A stretch of DNA of 64,000 nucleotides from Aphrocallistes beatrix. Its lineage: Eukaryota > Porifera > Hexactinellida > Sceptrulophora > Aphrocallistidae. The notes beneath the pieces were generated by a model. That model was not told where the DNA came from. It was given only the letters and a program-made list of their open reading frames with translations, and did not search any database. The position numbers and the translations under genes were made by a program. Location of the stretch: assembly GCA_963281255.1 (NCBI GenBank), contig OY725493.1:2169550-2233549 (forward strand), read 5' to 3'. This document shows positions 33,608 through 46,100 of this stretch, in pieces (the first letter of the stretch is position 1; the number at the start of each line of letters is the position of its first letter).

Positions 33608-34423
33608 TCATTGCTTTTTGACTTTGTTCTTGTTGGCATATCGCCTTGTAAAGTATTGTATGAAAAGGAAGCAATAAGTCAAGTAAATAAATCCGTTGAG
33701 AAACGTCATATTAATCGCAGCATCACAATTCGTACCATTCGCTATCTCGTATAGCATAACTCCGTGTAAGGCAACAGCTAGAATCATCTGTAGTATTTGC
33801 AGGGAGGTTATCACGATAGAAAATGACATGATCAGCTTCTTAGCCGGGGTTAGCATCAGACCGTAGTAACCGTACATTAAGAAGTGGACGCTGTAGTTCA
33901 TCCACATGCACCAGAGACCTGGAGGCTGCGGAAGTACATAGTTCACATTGGCAACCATGATTGTAGTGATGTGATGGTACCAGTGCAGGAATATGACATC
34001 TCTTCGTCTCAGAAGGATGATGAACGTGTCTATGAGTTCTACAGGTTTGGATAGTGGGAACAAGAGTGAGGCTACGATGGAGGGAGAACGGAAAATGTAG
34101 TAGCAGCGACAGTAGGTTTCATAGAATGTCTCAGTTTGCAAGGTGAGTATTATCTGACCGGTCATCGCGACTGCTCCGAATAAACTGAACAGACTCAATG
34201 TTATGTTGTATACGATAGAAATTCGGCGTAAATCGAATCCTTGTCTGCTGGAAAAGTATTTTGGCAGCAACAATAGGAACAGGATGTAGAAGCCTATGAT
34301 AGCTACATACGTGTTGGAATTATCTGAGATTAGCTTGGATACATCTCCGACTGTGAGTCTAACTTCATTCCATTCGAAAACTGCTTGAGAGGTGTTGTAA
34401 CTTGGGCGATTCACTATATTCAT
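33608..34423 (-). CDS. ELOVL-type very-long-chain fatty-acid elongase
   Basis: A single-exon 271-aa membrane protein. The catalytic histidine box LHWYHHITT (about residue 145) is preceded by SKPVELIDTFIILLRRRDVI and followed by MNYSVHFLMYGYYGL, all hallmarks of ELOVL condensing enzymes; the HWYHH form and spacing are closest to the ELOVL3/6 group. The enzyme condenses malonyl-CoA with acyl-CoA in the ER. About seven hydrophobic helices are visible, and the C-terminus KNKVKKQ fits a KxKxx ER-retrieval signal. A fold-back element ends about 30 bases upstream of the ATG. A TTTTAG immediately before the ATG could be a 5'UTR splice acceptor. The substrate chain length cannot be deduced. Confidence 0.93.
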   Translation of the reverse strand: MNIVNRPSYNTSQAVFEWNEVRLTVGDVSKLISDNSNTYVAIIGFYILFLLLLPKYFSSRQGFDLRRISIVYNITLSLFSLFGAVAMTGQIILTLQTETFYETYCRCYYIFRSPSIVASLLFPLSKPVELIDTFIILLRRRDVIFLHWYHHITTIMVANVNYVLPQPPGLWCMWMNYSVHFLMYGYYGLMLTPAKKLIMSFSIVITSLQILQMILAVALHGVMLYEIANGTNCDAAINMTFLNGFIYLTYCFLFIQYFTRRYANKNKVKKQ

Positions 34424-34452
34424 TGAACTAAAATTTTAATTGTATAAAAAGA

Positions 34453-34657
34453 ACCTAAGTTTGCCTCCACCTTTCTCATGCGGTTACAATCCTGAAAACC
34501 ACAAATGCATCGCGATACTAAATGAGTATTGTCTGGCACAATGTCAGGCGACACATTTGAACAATAACTGTGCGAGACTATACTCACTTGGTATCGGGTG
34601 CATTTACGGGATGTGAGGATTGTAACCGCATGAGAATTGTGGAGGCAAATTTAGGGT
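34453..34657. mobile_element. Fold-back MITE immediately upstream of the elongase gene
   Basis: The left arm reads CCTAAGTTTGCCTCCAC...TCATGCGGTTACAATCCT and the right arm is its reverse complement (AGGATTGTAACCGCATGAGA, GTGGAGGCAAATTTAGGG), roughly 45 bases each around a 115-base centre. It would have to supply or sit within the elongase promoter or 5' leader. Confidence 0.75.
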
Positions 34658-36544
34658 AGATTTTTTTCATCTTTTTATCAAAAATATACTTTTGAATTTT
34701 AATATTAATAGCAAATGATAAATTAAATAAAAATTAGATGTAAATTTAAACAATTGATTACAAGTAATTAATTCAAGAATAAACCTTTTCTAATAAACGA
34801 TATAAAGGTACCCTTAATTGTAGTATACAGGAATGAACGCACGTTCTTGCACATCCAGGTATTTTCTCCATAGAAAATTTTGTGAATTTGAAGATTCTAT
34901 TATGACAGTTATAGGGTATGTGTTGTGACATCACTATAAGAAAGACAACACTAGCTATAGATTAGTAGATAGTGTGAAAGTTAGGGGTGGCGGACTACAG
35001 CCACAACACCTGACACATAAACTTAGATCTTACTCGCCACCCCTGATTTTGCGGATTTTAGGCAAAATTATCCGCCTATGGAGAGAAACTTAGGTCATAA
35101 ACAAAAATCTAACTGGAATTAGAAAGATTTTGTTCTATAATGTCAAAGTATGACATGAAATGATAACAATTATTACTATTGCCACTTTTTAGTGGGCCAT
35201 GACCCTGAAACCAATAAAACATAGCAGGCGAGAATATGTAAAACGAGAGGGAGGCAAGGGGGCAGCTGCTCCTCTCAGTATAATTGAAGTTGTATCGTCA
35301 TATAAAGATTGACTTTTAAATGCTAGCTGAACCGAAAACCTTTTTGACAATGCTCAGGGATTGTAGAAATGCTGTTAACCACATCTTGTTTCCATCACTA
35401 TCAATATTGTATTTATTTTATCCTCTTTTGGATAAGTTAGGATACTAATTCAGAAGAATCTGAGCATATTAGGAAACAATTTTGTCAGCTTTGCCCCTGG
35501 ATCCCACTGGGGAACTTACAGCGCCTCCAGACTCCCAGCTGGATGTTATGCCCCCTCCTTCACGACAAAATCCTGGAAACACCACTAATCCTACCCCCCT
35601 AAAAAATCGAGGAAAAAACCTCAGTTTTAGAATGTGTGAATCAACACTAATTTAGACATTTATGAGATTTGCGAATTCAGAACAAACTATTCGAGATGAT
35701 CTCTCGTTTTGAAGCAAGAATGAAAATTGTCATTAAATAGAGGATGAAGGATCTTAAAAATATCGAACCGACGAAACTAATTTCACATTAGTTAACAGAA
35801 AATATCCAAGGTTTAGATTCCAATCTAGGTAATATAATAAACTCAAATCTGACGATCACTTGGTTTATAACCCTATCTCGCGGAGTATGAAATTTCATTA
35901 GAGACAACATTAAAATGTATCGGTTAATCAATTATTTTTGGCCTGCGTATTAAATTTAGGGATTCTATGATCTACCAACACCAACATCAATTCGCAAAAA
36001 CAACAAAACAAAATCATTTTTTAATATATGAGCCTTAGTGCAGTGATTCCCAAACGTATGTATCTATGATATTTACTTAAAATGCAAACTCAACCATACA
36101 GTGCAGTAGGCACAACCAGGGCTGTTCTAGGTAATACTTTATCCTATAAACGAAAATATAGTGGGCGCCCAACAAAATGAAGAAATATGATATCCTACTT
36201 GCATAATTATAGGGAGATAACTAACTTTAAAACCAATGGACAATACAGATGAAAGTTTCACCGGTGAGGAACTACAGAAATTAATGGCTCTAACATTTCC
36301 TCACATGGATGGATCCCCTTGAGAAACACGGCCTTAGGCCATCAAATAATCTCACTAAACTTATCGGAATAATTGCCCATTAATACCATGGGTGCACCAT
36401 GCTAACCTTGTAACGGAACAGCAAGTCAAATATGGGACACAATAACGCTCCTTGATCCTGTAAGTTATAAAATAGACACTCTTGCGAAATTAATACCTCC
36501 CTCAGTGACATACTGTGGTTTGTGGTTGAATCTATAGCGACACT

Positions 36545-36640
36545 ATGAGGACATCAGAGCTGATCAGGAGCTTTATCTCTCTTCACAACAGTTACTGTGG
36601 GTCTCATATCGTGGTAGCAGGGGACAACTGGTACAGTGGA
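36545..36640 (+). pseudogene. Possible piggyBac-type transposase fragment
   Basis: About 30 residues (LIRSFISLHNSYCGSHIVVA then GDNWYSG) resemble the catalytic-region DNxYTS strand of piggyBac-like transposases. The frame runs straight into a MITE. It is too short for certainty. Confidence 0.25.
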
Positions 36641-36776
36641 ACCTTAATAATCCGACACTCGTTGGGAGACGAAAATAGTGTTAGATTGCCAAATTGTCGG
36701 ATTATGCAGTACTTACAAATTGTATGGTATGAAACTCATTGGGAAATGAAAGTGTTGGATTATCGAGGTTCTACTG
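36634..36776. mobile_element. TA-flanked MITE
   Basis: The left end is CAGTGGAACCTTAATAATCC and the right end is the reverse complement of CAGTAGAACCTCGATAATCC, with TA on both sides. The interior repeats a CATTGGGAAA/CGTTGGGAGA motif. A sister copy lies in an SF3B3 intron at 41496-41632. Confidence 0.75.
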
Positions 36777-36882
36777 TACCTCTTTCTCTAAGATCTCTCC
36801 TGCACCTTCAATCAGCTGCTCCGGACAGGAGCACATAACACCAGTTATGTTCTATCTCTGCTAGGAGGCACTCTTGTGCTCA

Positions 36883-37104
36883 TGAAGCAAGTTCTCTCTG
36901 AGGTGTCACTCTATCTCAGCTCCTGCAAGCTGTGTTCTCGCTGTCACTCTAGCTGCCATTTCTTGTCTCTTCTCAGGAGTGTCGCTCTTCTATGCTGTGT
37001 ACCGGGACTACACGGCCGAAGTGGTTGATGTGGACTTCCACTGGTCCACAGCTGTGGGGTGGGGGCGAGGAACTTGGAAGATTGCTAATAGGATAGTATT
37101 GTGA
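36883..37104 (+). pseudogene. Possible orphan exon of a claudin/PMP22-like protein
   Basis: An open stretch of 73 codons contains a hydrophobic helix (VLAVTLAAISCLFSGVSLFY) then AVYRDYTAEVVDVDFHWSTA and VGWG. The pattern of a helix, then YRD, then FHWS followed by a W/G-rich helix start resembles the third helix and second loop of claudin-superfamily proteins. A splice-acceptor-like TTCTCAG sits inside. No companion exons were found, so it may be a relic or chance. Confidence 0.22.
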
Positions 37105-37682
37105 ATGAACAGGAGTCTCGTACGAGGCTATTTATATTGAGACAGTGCATCCAATTCAAAATCATTGACTATCCGATGCAGTGGCGGTCCAGAGATTTTA
37201 ATTTAGGGGGCCAACTAAAATTCGAATGTCCTAGAATTAGAAGGCCAGCGTTAATGCAGGGTATAGCCAGGATTTTGAATTGAATGGGCCCTGAGCAAGC
37301 GAAGCGAGCAAATAAGGAGGTCTGGGGGTAAGCCTCCAGAACTATTTCAAATCTTAGACGCTGAAATATCGATCTACAGCTATTCTAGTCTATGGAACAA
37401 TAATTTTGATCTAATTTATCTTATTATTCACTAATTTTGATGCATAAAAATGAAGAGAAATAGAAGAAAGCAACTTTCTAGCTTTATTATGGCCAGTGGC
37501 GGATTTAGGGGTAGGCGAGGGTGGGCAGCTTAGATTTTCTTACTGGTGTCTGATATAAATAGTAGAAACTTTCTAGAAATTCCATTCTGACAAGTGCATA
37601 ATTCGAAAACAGATTCTGACAAAAGCCAGTATTGGAAATTCTGACAAATGCAACTGGTTTTTCTGACAAATGCATGCGCCTC

Positions 37683-37746
37683 GTTGCAGTTTATGGACGT
37701 GCCTGGTGTGCACGCGTATACACCAGGCACGTCCATAAACTGCAAC
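37683..37746. repeat. Perfect 27-bp inverted repeat with 10-base loop
   Basis: The left arm is GTTGCAGTTTATGGACGTGC then CTGGTGT, the loop is GCACGCGTAT, and the right arm is the exact complement. It could form a cruciform in DNA or a hairpin in RNA. Confidence 0.7.
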
Positions 37747-38062
37747 ATTAACACCAATATTTGGACTAACGACATCGAAAGAAATTTGGACTAATGCCAA
37801 TTTTGAAATTTGGATTAACGAAAACATGCGAAATTTGGACTATTGCATACACACAAATTTGGACTAATGTATGCGCCTCAGTTACGTAGGCTGTGTTTCA
37901 TTCTTATTTCCCATACAAATAGGATTTAAATGGGTTCATTCATGAGGCGAATTGTTTCCGAACTGTAAAAGATACGAATGATCTGATTTCAGATTCTAAT
38001 TCTCATATTCGAATTATACAGTTTTGATTATTCCGACTCTAATGCTCTCTCCTATGATTATA

Positions 38063-38303
38063 CACTGCTTGGCCAAAAGTATTGGAACACATTCTAATGT
38101 GTGCTACTTTTGCCAAAGTGGAACAACCCATCGAATACAATATTAAACAAGTGTAAACATTGTGATATCAATATAAACTGTCCCTCCGACCTCTTCCACT
38201 AAACTTTTGTTGATTTCCTTCCCCGTTTCCCTGCTACCTGTGCCACCTATGGCACATGGTGGCACACATTAGAATGTGTTCCAATACTTTTGGCCAGGCA
38301 GAG
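38063..38303. mobile_element. Tc1/mariner-like MITE, TA-flanked
   Basis: The ends are CACTGCTTGGCCAAAAGTAT and the complement CTCTGCCTGGCCAAAAGTAT, continuing through TGGAACACATTCTAATGTGT on each side. Both are preceded by TA. No transposase is inside. Confidence 0.8.
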
Positions 38304-38679
38304 TAATTGCCAACCTGTACTACCTGCTACCTTATCACCATCATGTATAGGCATTAATTAATTATTTTAATCTTCGCCCTAGTTATTAATTGTATTATTG
38401 TATAATTTTTGGGACTGCTTGGATTGATGGCGGTTTATTAAGATGTTAATACAATACACTACAGCTACATGCAATAGACATATCAAAACAATAAGTGACT
38501 TCTAATTCGTGAAATTCTATTTTACATCCATTGGTCAATTTGGCCGGGGTGACGTTCTGTTTCCCTCTCTTGAAAGGTTTTCTGTCTGCCCATCGAAATT
38601 TCTTACCAAATTTGTCTACGTGTCTTTTGTATATCAGAAATTGTCCCCACCCAAACTCTATAGTTTCTTCTTCCGTGCT

Positions 38680-39349
38680 GTCAAAGCCAACATTCTGATT
38701 GCTCAGGAGAGGCAAAAAGCTTGTTATGATAGAAAGCATGCCAACCCAAATATATTTGTGGTCGGTTCGATGGTCCTGAAGAAGGACTTCAGACGAAAGA
38801 AACGTGCAGGAGGAAAACTAGATCCAAGTTGGGTGGGACCATATACTATTGTCAAAGCTCTTGGTAGAGGTCTCTACAGTCTTCAAGGAATTGTTGAACC
38901 CAGCAAGATCATCAGTAGGATAAATGGTATACATTTGAAGCGATACTATCAGGTAAATTTTAAATCTTTTATTATGCACGAATGTGGAAAATGTACACTC
39001 GAGTTTTCAATAGTATTTAATTTAGCCTCCAGTTTCGTCCTCACAAGAAATTCATCCACTACTGCAATCTGAAGACCTACTTAACAAAAGTGGAGATGAA
39101 GAAGACTTTATTAATTCTCCAGTTTCCTTTTCTCTGGATAATCAACCCCCATGGTCATCTACTTCAGACATTTCATGTATTGATGAATGTGATTCACCTA
39201 AAACGCCACTGCTGGATTCTCAAACATCCATGGAGACTATAATTCCAGATGAATTTTCCAATATACCAAGTGTTAATGGTCGAAAGCGGTGTCTGATTAT
39301 AAAACAGAATACTCCTAACAAAAATTCAACAGAACAGAATCTCTCTTAG
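38680..39349 (+). mobile_element. Integrase C-terminal fragment (Ty3/Ginger-type), with intron
   Basis: The first exon part (about 38680-38952) encodes RQKACYDRKHANPNIFVVGS...KKRAGGKLDPSWVGPYTIVK...INGIHLKRYYQ, the chromatin-binding C-terminal region of Ty3/Ginger-type integrases (compare vertebrate KRBA2-like proteins). GTAAAT at 38953 and TTTAG before 39026 join it in frame to 107 more residues ending at TAG 39347-39349, a Ser/Pro-rich acidic tail. No catalytic core is present upstream, so the copy is 5'-truncated. The tail frame is undamaged. Confidence 0.6.
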
Positions 39350-39862
39350 TACATACATTCTAATATGAATTTACGTTCATATTACTTGATTTAGTAACTT
39401 AACAATTTCCAATTATATTACATATGTTAAGTTCGTCTCCATCCGGATATTTCGGCGGTTGTGAGAACAGTTTTGGAGCTTACAAACAAAGAAGCAGTGG
39501 TTTGTGCATTTCCTCTTATCTCTGACTTACTGGCTCTGCTTGCTGTACTTCTAGCATCCAGTGCACGTAAAGATTGTTTTCAACAATGAAAAGGTTGAAA
39601 CTGCTCAACGGAACAGATTGAAAACAACTACACTTGAAAATCTTATTCACATCTCAACTGAAGGACCCCAGTAACAGAGTAGAACCCTAATCATGTAATT
39701 AGAATGCGTGAATTTTGAGGAAAAAGGCGTTTCTCGACATCCAATTGATATAGAACCCTACAACATCTATAATGAGTTGTCACTATTCTAGAATCTGTAT
39801 AATTTAGAAATTTAGGACGATAAATATCGATCCTTTAAAAATTTAAGCTTACAAGTATTAGT

Positions 39863-39972
39863 TAAAATTAGCATGCTCTCAGTACCTAATGAGCATGCTC
39901 TCAGTACCTAGTGAGCATGCTCTCAGTACCTAGTGAGCATGCTCTCAGTACCTAGTGAGCATGCTCTCAGTA
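39863..39972. repeat. 22-bp tandem repeat upstream of SF3B3
   Basis: About five copies of GCATGCTCTCAGTACCTAGT plus GA lie in tandem, ending about 150 bases before the SF3B3 ATG. Each carries the palindrome AGCATGCT. The first unit differs by one base (CTAATGA). Confidence 0.85.
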
Positions 39973-40125
39973 TTACGTTTATTTACCTTTTTATTCCACC
40001 GGCTTGATTAATTACCCTATAAGAAATAGGACACCCAGACCAAAATTGCCGTCCAAATTGGTTCTCTGGACCAATTTTGAAAGAAAATGCTTACGATTGG
40101 CTGCATATGTACATATCTGAATTAG

Positions 40126-43100
40126 ATGTTTCTATATGCGCTCACTCTTCAGCGCCCGACTGCCATCACCGCGATTATTCAGGGGAGCTTCTCCGGGTCC
40201 AAAACACAGGAGATACTCGTAGCTCGCGGGCGGCTGTTAGAGCTATACCGAGTAGATGTGAACACCGGCAAACTGTACCCTCTATTGGCAGTGGAAGTTT
40301 TCGGTATTATCCGGTCTCTCGCACCGTTCAGACTGACTGGGGGTACGAAGGACTACATCATTCTAGGCAGCGACTCAGGGAGAATTGTCATCCTGGAATA
40401 TAGCCCAGCAAAAAACATGTTTGAGAAGGTAGGTTAGCTTATCGGTTATTAATTAATTAATACTATTTTTAGCTTATTATTACCAATATGCAACGATTCC
40501 ATTCGATGAGAGTGGAGAGGAACAACATTGATTGTTACAAGTAATATTTCAGGGTTTCATACAAATGGATAGACGTTCTGGGATATTCTACCCCAAGAAA
40601 CCCCTCGACCTCTCCAGAATAACAATTTAAAATGACTTTGAAACCTCAGAAAAAAACTGGTTAATTCCTCTGAATTCTGATTTCCGTTTATCTACTCGAT
40701 TAGATCCATCAGGAGACGTTCGGTAAGAGCGGGTGTAGGAGGATAGTCCCGGGACAGTACTTGGCTGTGGACCCTAAAGGGAGAGCTGTTATGATCGGAG
40801 CAGTGGAGAAGCAGAAACTAGTGTACATCCTCAATAGGTTTGTTGGTCACCACCTTAACTAATAATTTCAACTTGTTTTTGTCCAAAAGTGCTATTACTA
40901 AACGGAAATGAATGCTCTACTACGATGACATGATGATCCTCATGTGTCACACGCCTACAAGCGTATGAATTTGAACTCCATTATTAGATGCTGGTATTTG
41001 TTCGAGGCCACACCTACTCCTATACCTCAAATTAACTGATGGTCTAGGCCAAAATCCTTAATATTTTGATATATACGTATTTGAAAACCTGTTTATTTTA
41101 TAGAGAACTAATTACTATATTTATATTCCATTGCAATAAACATGCACACAGAAGTATAAGTCGTAACTCAAAGTGGTATTTCATTGTACTTAGTTCGTTA
41201 AAGTTTTATTTTGAGAATTTACACATCTTACACATTCCTCCTTTCTCCTTCGTTGCTAGGGACTCTTCTGCCCGTCTCACCATATCATCCCCTTTAGAAG
41301 CTCACAGGTCCTACTCCATCCTCTTCCACATAGTCGGGGTGGACGTAGGGTTTGAGAATCCAACGTTCGCGTGTCTGGAGCTTGACTACGAGGATTCTGA
41401 CCAGGATTCCAGCGGGGAGGCGATGCGACAGGCTCAGCAGACTCTCACTTACTATGAGTTGGATCTAGGTGGGTTGATACAGCTTCTTGCAACTACAGTA
41501 GAACCTATAAAATTCGGCATTGCTTCATATCATTCGATTTGTACTGCACAATTCGACTACTGTATTTGGTAATCCGACACTTTTTTCGTTTCCCAACGAG
41601 TGTCGGATGATGCAGGATTGCAGGTTCTGCTGTATTCGTCTCTCTGATAAATATCTCGTAGTGGAAATTGAGACATATTGAGACTGATTTATAGGATAAA
41701 TGCTGTTCTCGCCTATCTAGGTTTGAATCACGTTGTTCGCAAGTTTTCTGAACCTCTGGAGCACATCGGTAACATCCTGATTCCGGTGCCAGGGGGAACG
41801 GAGGGACCAAGCGGGGTTCTGATATGCTCAGAGAACTATGTCATTTACAAGAACGTGGGAGAGCAGGGAGACATCAAGATGCCGATACCCAGGAGGATGA
41901 ACGATCTAGAAAACGCAGACAGAGGCAAGGGAGTAGATCCAACTAATGATACTTATGATTATATTTAAATTACCAATTCCATCTCGTACTGTAGGTATTA
42001 TATTCGTGAGCTCTGCTACGCATAAGACTAAGAATATGTTCTTCGTGCTGGCCCAGACAGAGCAAGGAGACGTATTCAAGATCTCACTCGTAGTGGAAGA
42101 TGACGTGGTTAACGAGATCAAGATGAAATACTTCGACACCATACCCGTTGCCATATCCATGTGTGTTTTGAAGACTGGATTCTTGTTCATGGGAGCTGAG
42201 TTCGGGAACCACACACTCTACCAGATAGCGCACTTAGGTTCGCATAGAGAGTTATGTGTTAATTGACAATTCAGTGACATGCCCATATATGGTATGCTAC
42301 CTTCTAGGGGATAACGATGACGAAATAGAGTTTTCTAGTGGCAACCTCCCGCCTCAAGGGGAGACACACCTCTACTCACCTCGTGCCCTGAAGAACCTAG
42401 TGATGGTGGATGAGCTGGAGAGCTTAGCGCCCATCACTTCTTGTCAGATAACCGACTTGGCCGGAGAGGACACGCCTCAGTTCTATGCTCTCTGCGGGAG
42501 AGGACCCAGGTCTACTCTCAGGTAGATCGATGGATTGTGTCTTTAAACTCATTGTGTGATACTTCTCTATTTAATTAAGTTCAAGTTCTCTCAGCGATTT
42601 GGGATTTTTCCAATCTATACATGCCAACGGGTCCCGCTTTTTTCACTCTTCTATTGAGCTAATTTTCACGAGTGTCCCATTTTGACATAAAATTTCCCCA
42701 TTATGTCCTGCTTTTATGGATTATATGTATCATACTTTTATTTTCCGTCTCGCCATGTCCCGCGAAATTCAACGCTGCTCCCGCTTTTATCATGGCTCAA
42801 GTTGGCATGTATGCCAATGTTTTATAATTATTTTGTTTTTTACTAGTACAGTTGATTCACAGAGTAGGAAATCGCTTCGGTGCGAATTCGATAATGTTTG
42901 ATCAGTTAAAGCCAATAAAATGCTATAAGCTAGAATAAACATAATTTCCTTGTATAGGATATTGAGACATGGCCTAGAGGTGACGGAGATGGCCGTGTCA
43001 GAACTCCCTGGCAACCCTGTATCTGTCTGGACAGCTAAGACCAATGTTCTCTCGGAATTTGACGCGTACATCATCGTCTCATTCATCAATGCCACTCTAG

Positions 43101-46100
43101 TGCTGAGTATCGGAGACACGGTAGAGGAGGTGACGGACTCAGGATTCCTGGGCACCACTCCGACCATCAACTGCTGCCAGCTGGGAGAGGACACACTTGT
43201 GCAGGTTTTGTATTAGAATTTCAGCAGTGAGCGACTTAGTTAATTGACCTTAAGTTCATCCTGGCTGGTACGTACGTGTTATCAGAAGTAATTAAGGGTG
43301 AATTTCCTATCTGAATATAATGAAAATGAATTACTGAGAATATTAGAGTATATCCAGTTTGCTCAATGGTGTTCTCTTTAGTGTGTGCAAAAGATCCAAG
43401 GGAATTTCCATGTCTCAATGATTCTATTTTTAGATCTATCCCGAGGGCATACGTCACATCCGCTCGGATAAGCGCGTGAACGAGTGGCGTGCACCTCACA
43501 AGAAGCACATCAGTCGCTGTGCTGTGAACGACAGGCAGGTGGTGATAGCGCTGACTGGCGGGGAGCTCGTCTACTTCGAGATGAACCAGACCGGCCAGCT
43601 GAACGAGTACACGGAGAAGAAGGAGATGGGAGAGGACGTCCTCTCTATCGCTTTAGGCCCCGTGCCCCCAGGAGAGCTGAGGTCTAGATTTTTAGCTGTT
43701 GGTAAGTTACTAGTCTGATATACGAAATTATAATGAATTCCTATTTCGGGAATTGACATATTGTAACAGTTTATGAAAATAAACTAGTTTAACTAATCCA
43801 TATCAGCAGGCGACTATGCGCATCTGATACAATAGACGAAAAGTTCCGAATATCTAGTTTCTTGTGCTATTTGATCCATTTCTTGCCGGAGTTTCGTAGC
43901 TTTTTAAAGAATAAATATGTTTCAAATACGAATATCTACGTAATATTATTTATTAACTGGTAATTGCATACTATACGAATGCATAACACAAGATTCCTGC
44001 ATTGTTCAGGCCTGCGTGATGAGACCGTCCGCATCATCAGCCTAGACCCATCCGACTGCCTCCAGCCCCTCGCCCTGCAAGCCCTCCCGGAAGCTCCCGA
44101 CTCGCTGGCCATAGTGGAGATGGGGGGAACCGAGGCCACGGAGGGGGTGGCGAGCTCCAGGGGACGTCTCTACCTCTACATCGGACTCAGGAATGGCGTG
44201 CTGCTGAGAACAGAGCTGGACATGGTTACAGGAGAACTCTCTGATACGCGGACGAGATACCTGGGTAAGGATGCGATGTCTCGTTATGTTAGTGTTGAAA
44301 TTCTCTGCAACTCCTGTGACCAATTTACCAAATTGATAATGGATCTAGGAAATACGGTCTTCCTGAATCAGGTCCATCATCCTTTCAATCAGTTTGGGTT
44401 AATAGAGCTCTTAGACGTGCAGATGACCCCTAATCACTGTACTAAACTAATTTAGATTTTAATTTATTTGAGAAAAAACATTTGTCATCAAGAAGACGGC
44501 GAATTAGCAATACAAATAATTAATTTCTCCACACAATCTGTTAAATCCTGATTCCCAGGGAACAAGCCTGTGAAGTTATTCGTGGTGAAGACGCACGGCT
44601 CTCAGTCCATCCTCGCCATCAGCTCCCGCTCCTGGCTGAGCTACACCTACCAATCTCGCTTCCATCTGACACCTCTCTCTTACGAAGTGTTGGAATACGC
44701 CAGTGGATTCTCTTCGGAGCAGTGCCCGGAAGGGTTAGTGGCCATTAGCAGCAATTCTCTGCGGGTTTTGGCGCTTCAGAAGCTGGGAACTAACTTCAAC
44801 CAGTCTTCTATTCCGCTCCAGTACACTCCCAGGAAATTCTGTATCCACCCTCCTTCCAATAGATTCGGTGAGTCAGATTCTTCAAATGATTTGCAAGTGC
44901 CGCAATTTATCGAGTGTCCACTGAATTTACAATATTTGGAGATTCATCGTCATGTCTATTTATAAGTAGCAGACCAAGTTGCTTCCATTATCGAGGTTAA
45001 TCAGTGTGAGAGTGATCGCCATTTCAGATTCTATTTATTATCTGTTTTGCATAGTCATCATCGAGACAGATCACAATGCATTCACAGACCAAACTAAGAA
45101 ACAGCGCAAGCAGAAGATGGCAGAGGAGATAGTGCAAACTGCCAGTAACGAGGATCAAGCTGCAGCGCGACAGGCTGCTGAGAATTTCTTGCTAGAAACC
45201 CCGTCAGAAAATATATTTGGGTCTCCGAAGGCAGGCACTGCTCAATGGGCTAGCACCATCAGACTGTTAGACCCGATCGAGAGGAACACGGTCAATCTGA
45301 TTCGCCTGGAGCAGAATGAGTCCGCAATGAGTCTGGCTTGTTGTCAGTTCATGAATCATCCAGCCGAGGATTGGTTTATAGTGGTGGGTATAACTGCCAA
45401 TTTCAAGCTTAACCCCAGAGAAGTATCTGGGGGAGCTGTCGACGTGTACAAGTAAGTCTATGCTCGAAATACGTTGAGAAGATATTGAACTATGAAAGTT
45501 AAAAAGTTTATATTCGTGTATTGTTTCAGAATAAATCCAGATGGAGAATCGCTTATATTTCTACATCGAACGACTGTTGACGACATTCCAGGTGCAATCT
45601 GTTCCTTCCAAGGCAAGCTCCTAGTGGGTGTCGGAAAAATCCTTCGATTATACGAGTTGGGCAAAAAGAAATTGCTCCGTAAAGCCGAGAATAAGCATTT
45701 CCCAACATTCATCGTTGACATCAAATCAAAGGGCCACCGTATTTTTGTAAGCGATGTGGAACATTCCGTTCATTTCATTCGGTTCAAGCCCATAGAGAAC
45801 TCGTTGGTAGTATTTGCAGACGATACTTCACCTCGGTGGGTAACCACGAGCTGTCTGCTGGATTACAGTTCCATCGCAGTAGGAGATAAGTTTGGCAATA
45901 TTTCGGTGTTACAACTACCAGCTGGTGTGAGTGACGATGTGAGAGAGGATCCGACTGGGATTAGAGGGTTGTGGGACAGGGGGCTTTTGAGTGGAGCAGC
46001 TCAGAAGTCTGAGGTAAGTGCTGGGTGGAATATGAACAAGTGTCATGATTTACTTTGATTTGAAGAAATATGTTCATTTTAGAAATATCACAACCATTAA

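Larger units (their letters stand above)
34658..38062. other. 3.4-kb region of relics and non-coding DNA
   Basis: A hairpin TTAGGGGTGGCG/CGCCACCCCTGA lies at about 34981-35046. The stretch 35100-36500 shows no recognisable feature. Two phrases CAGTGGCGGTCCAGAG (37181) and CAGTGGCGGATTTAGG (37496) look like hAT-type termini. Arrays of GACAAATGCA- and AATTTGGACTAATG-like phrases flank the palindrome at 37683-37746. Separately supported items are listed on their own. Confidence 0.4.

Noticed and set aside
43484..43687. Overlapping plus-strand frame in SF3B3 exon 8
   Set aside because: The other frame carries the conserved SF3B3 sequence.
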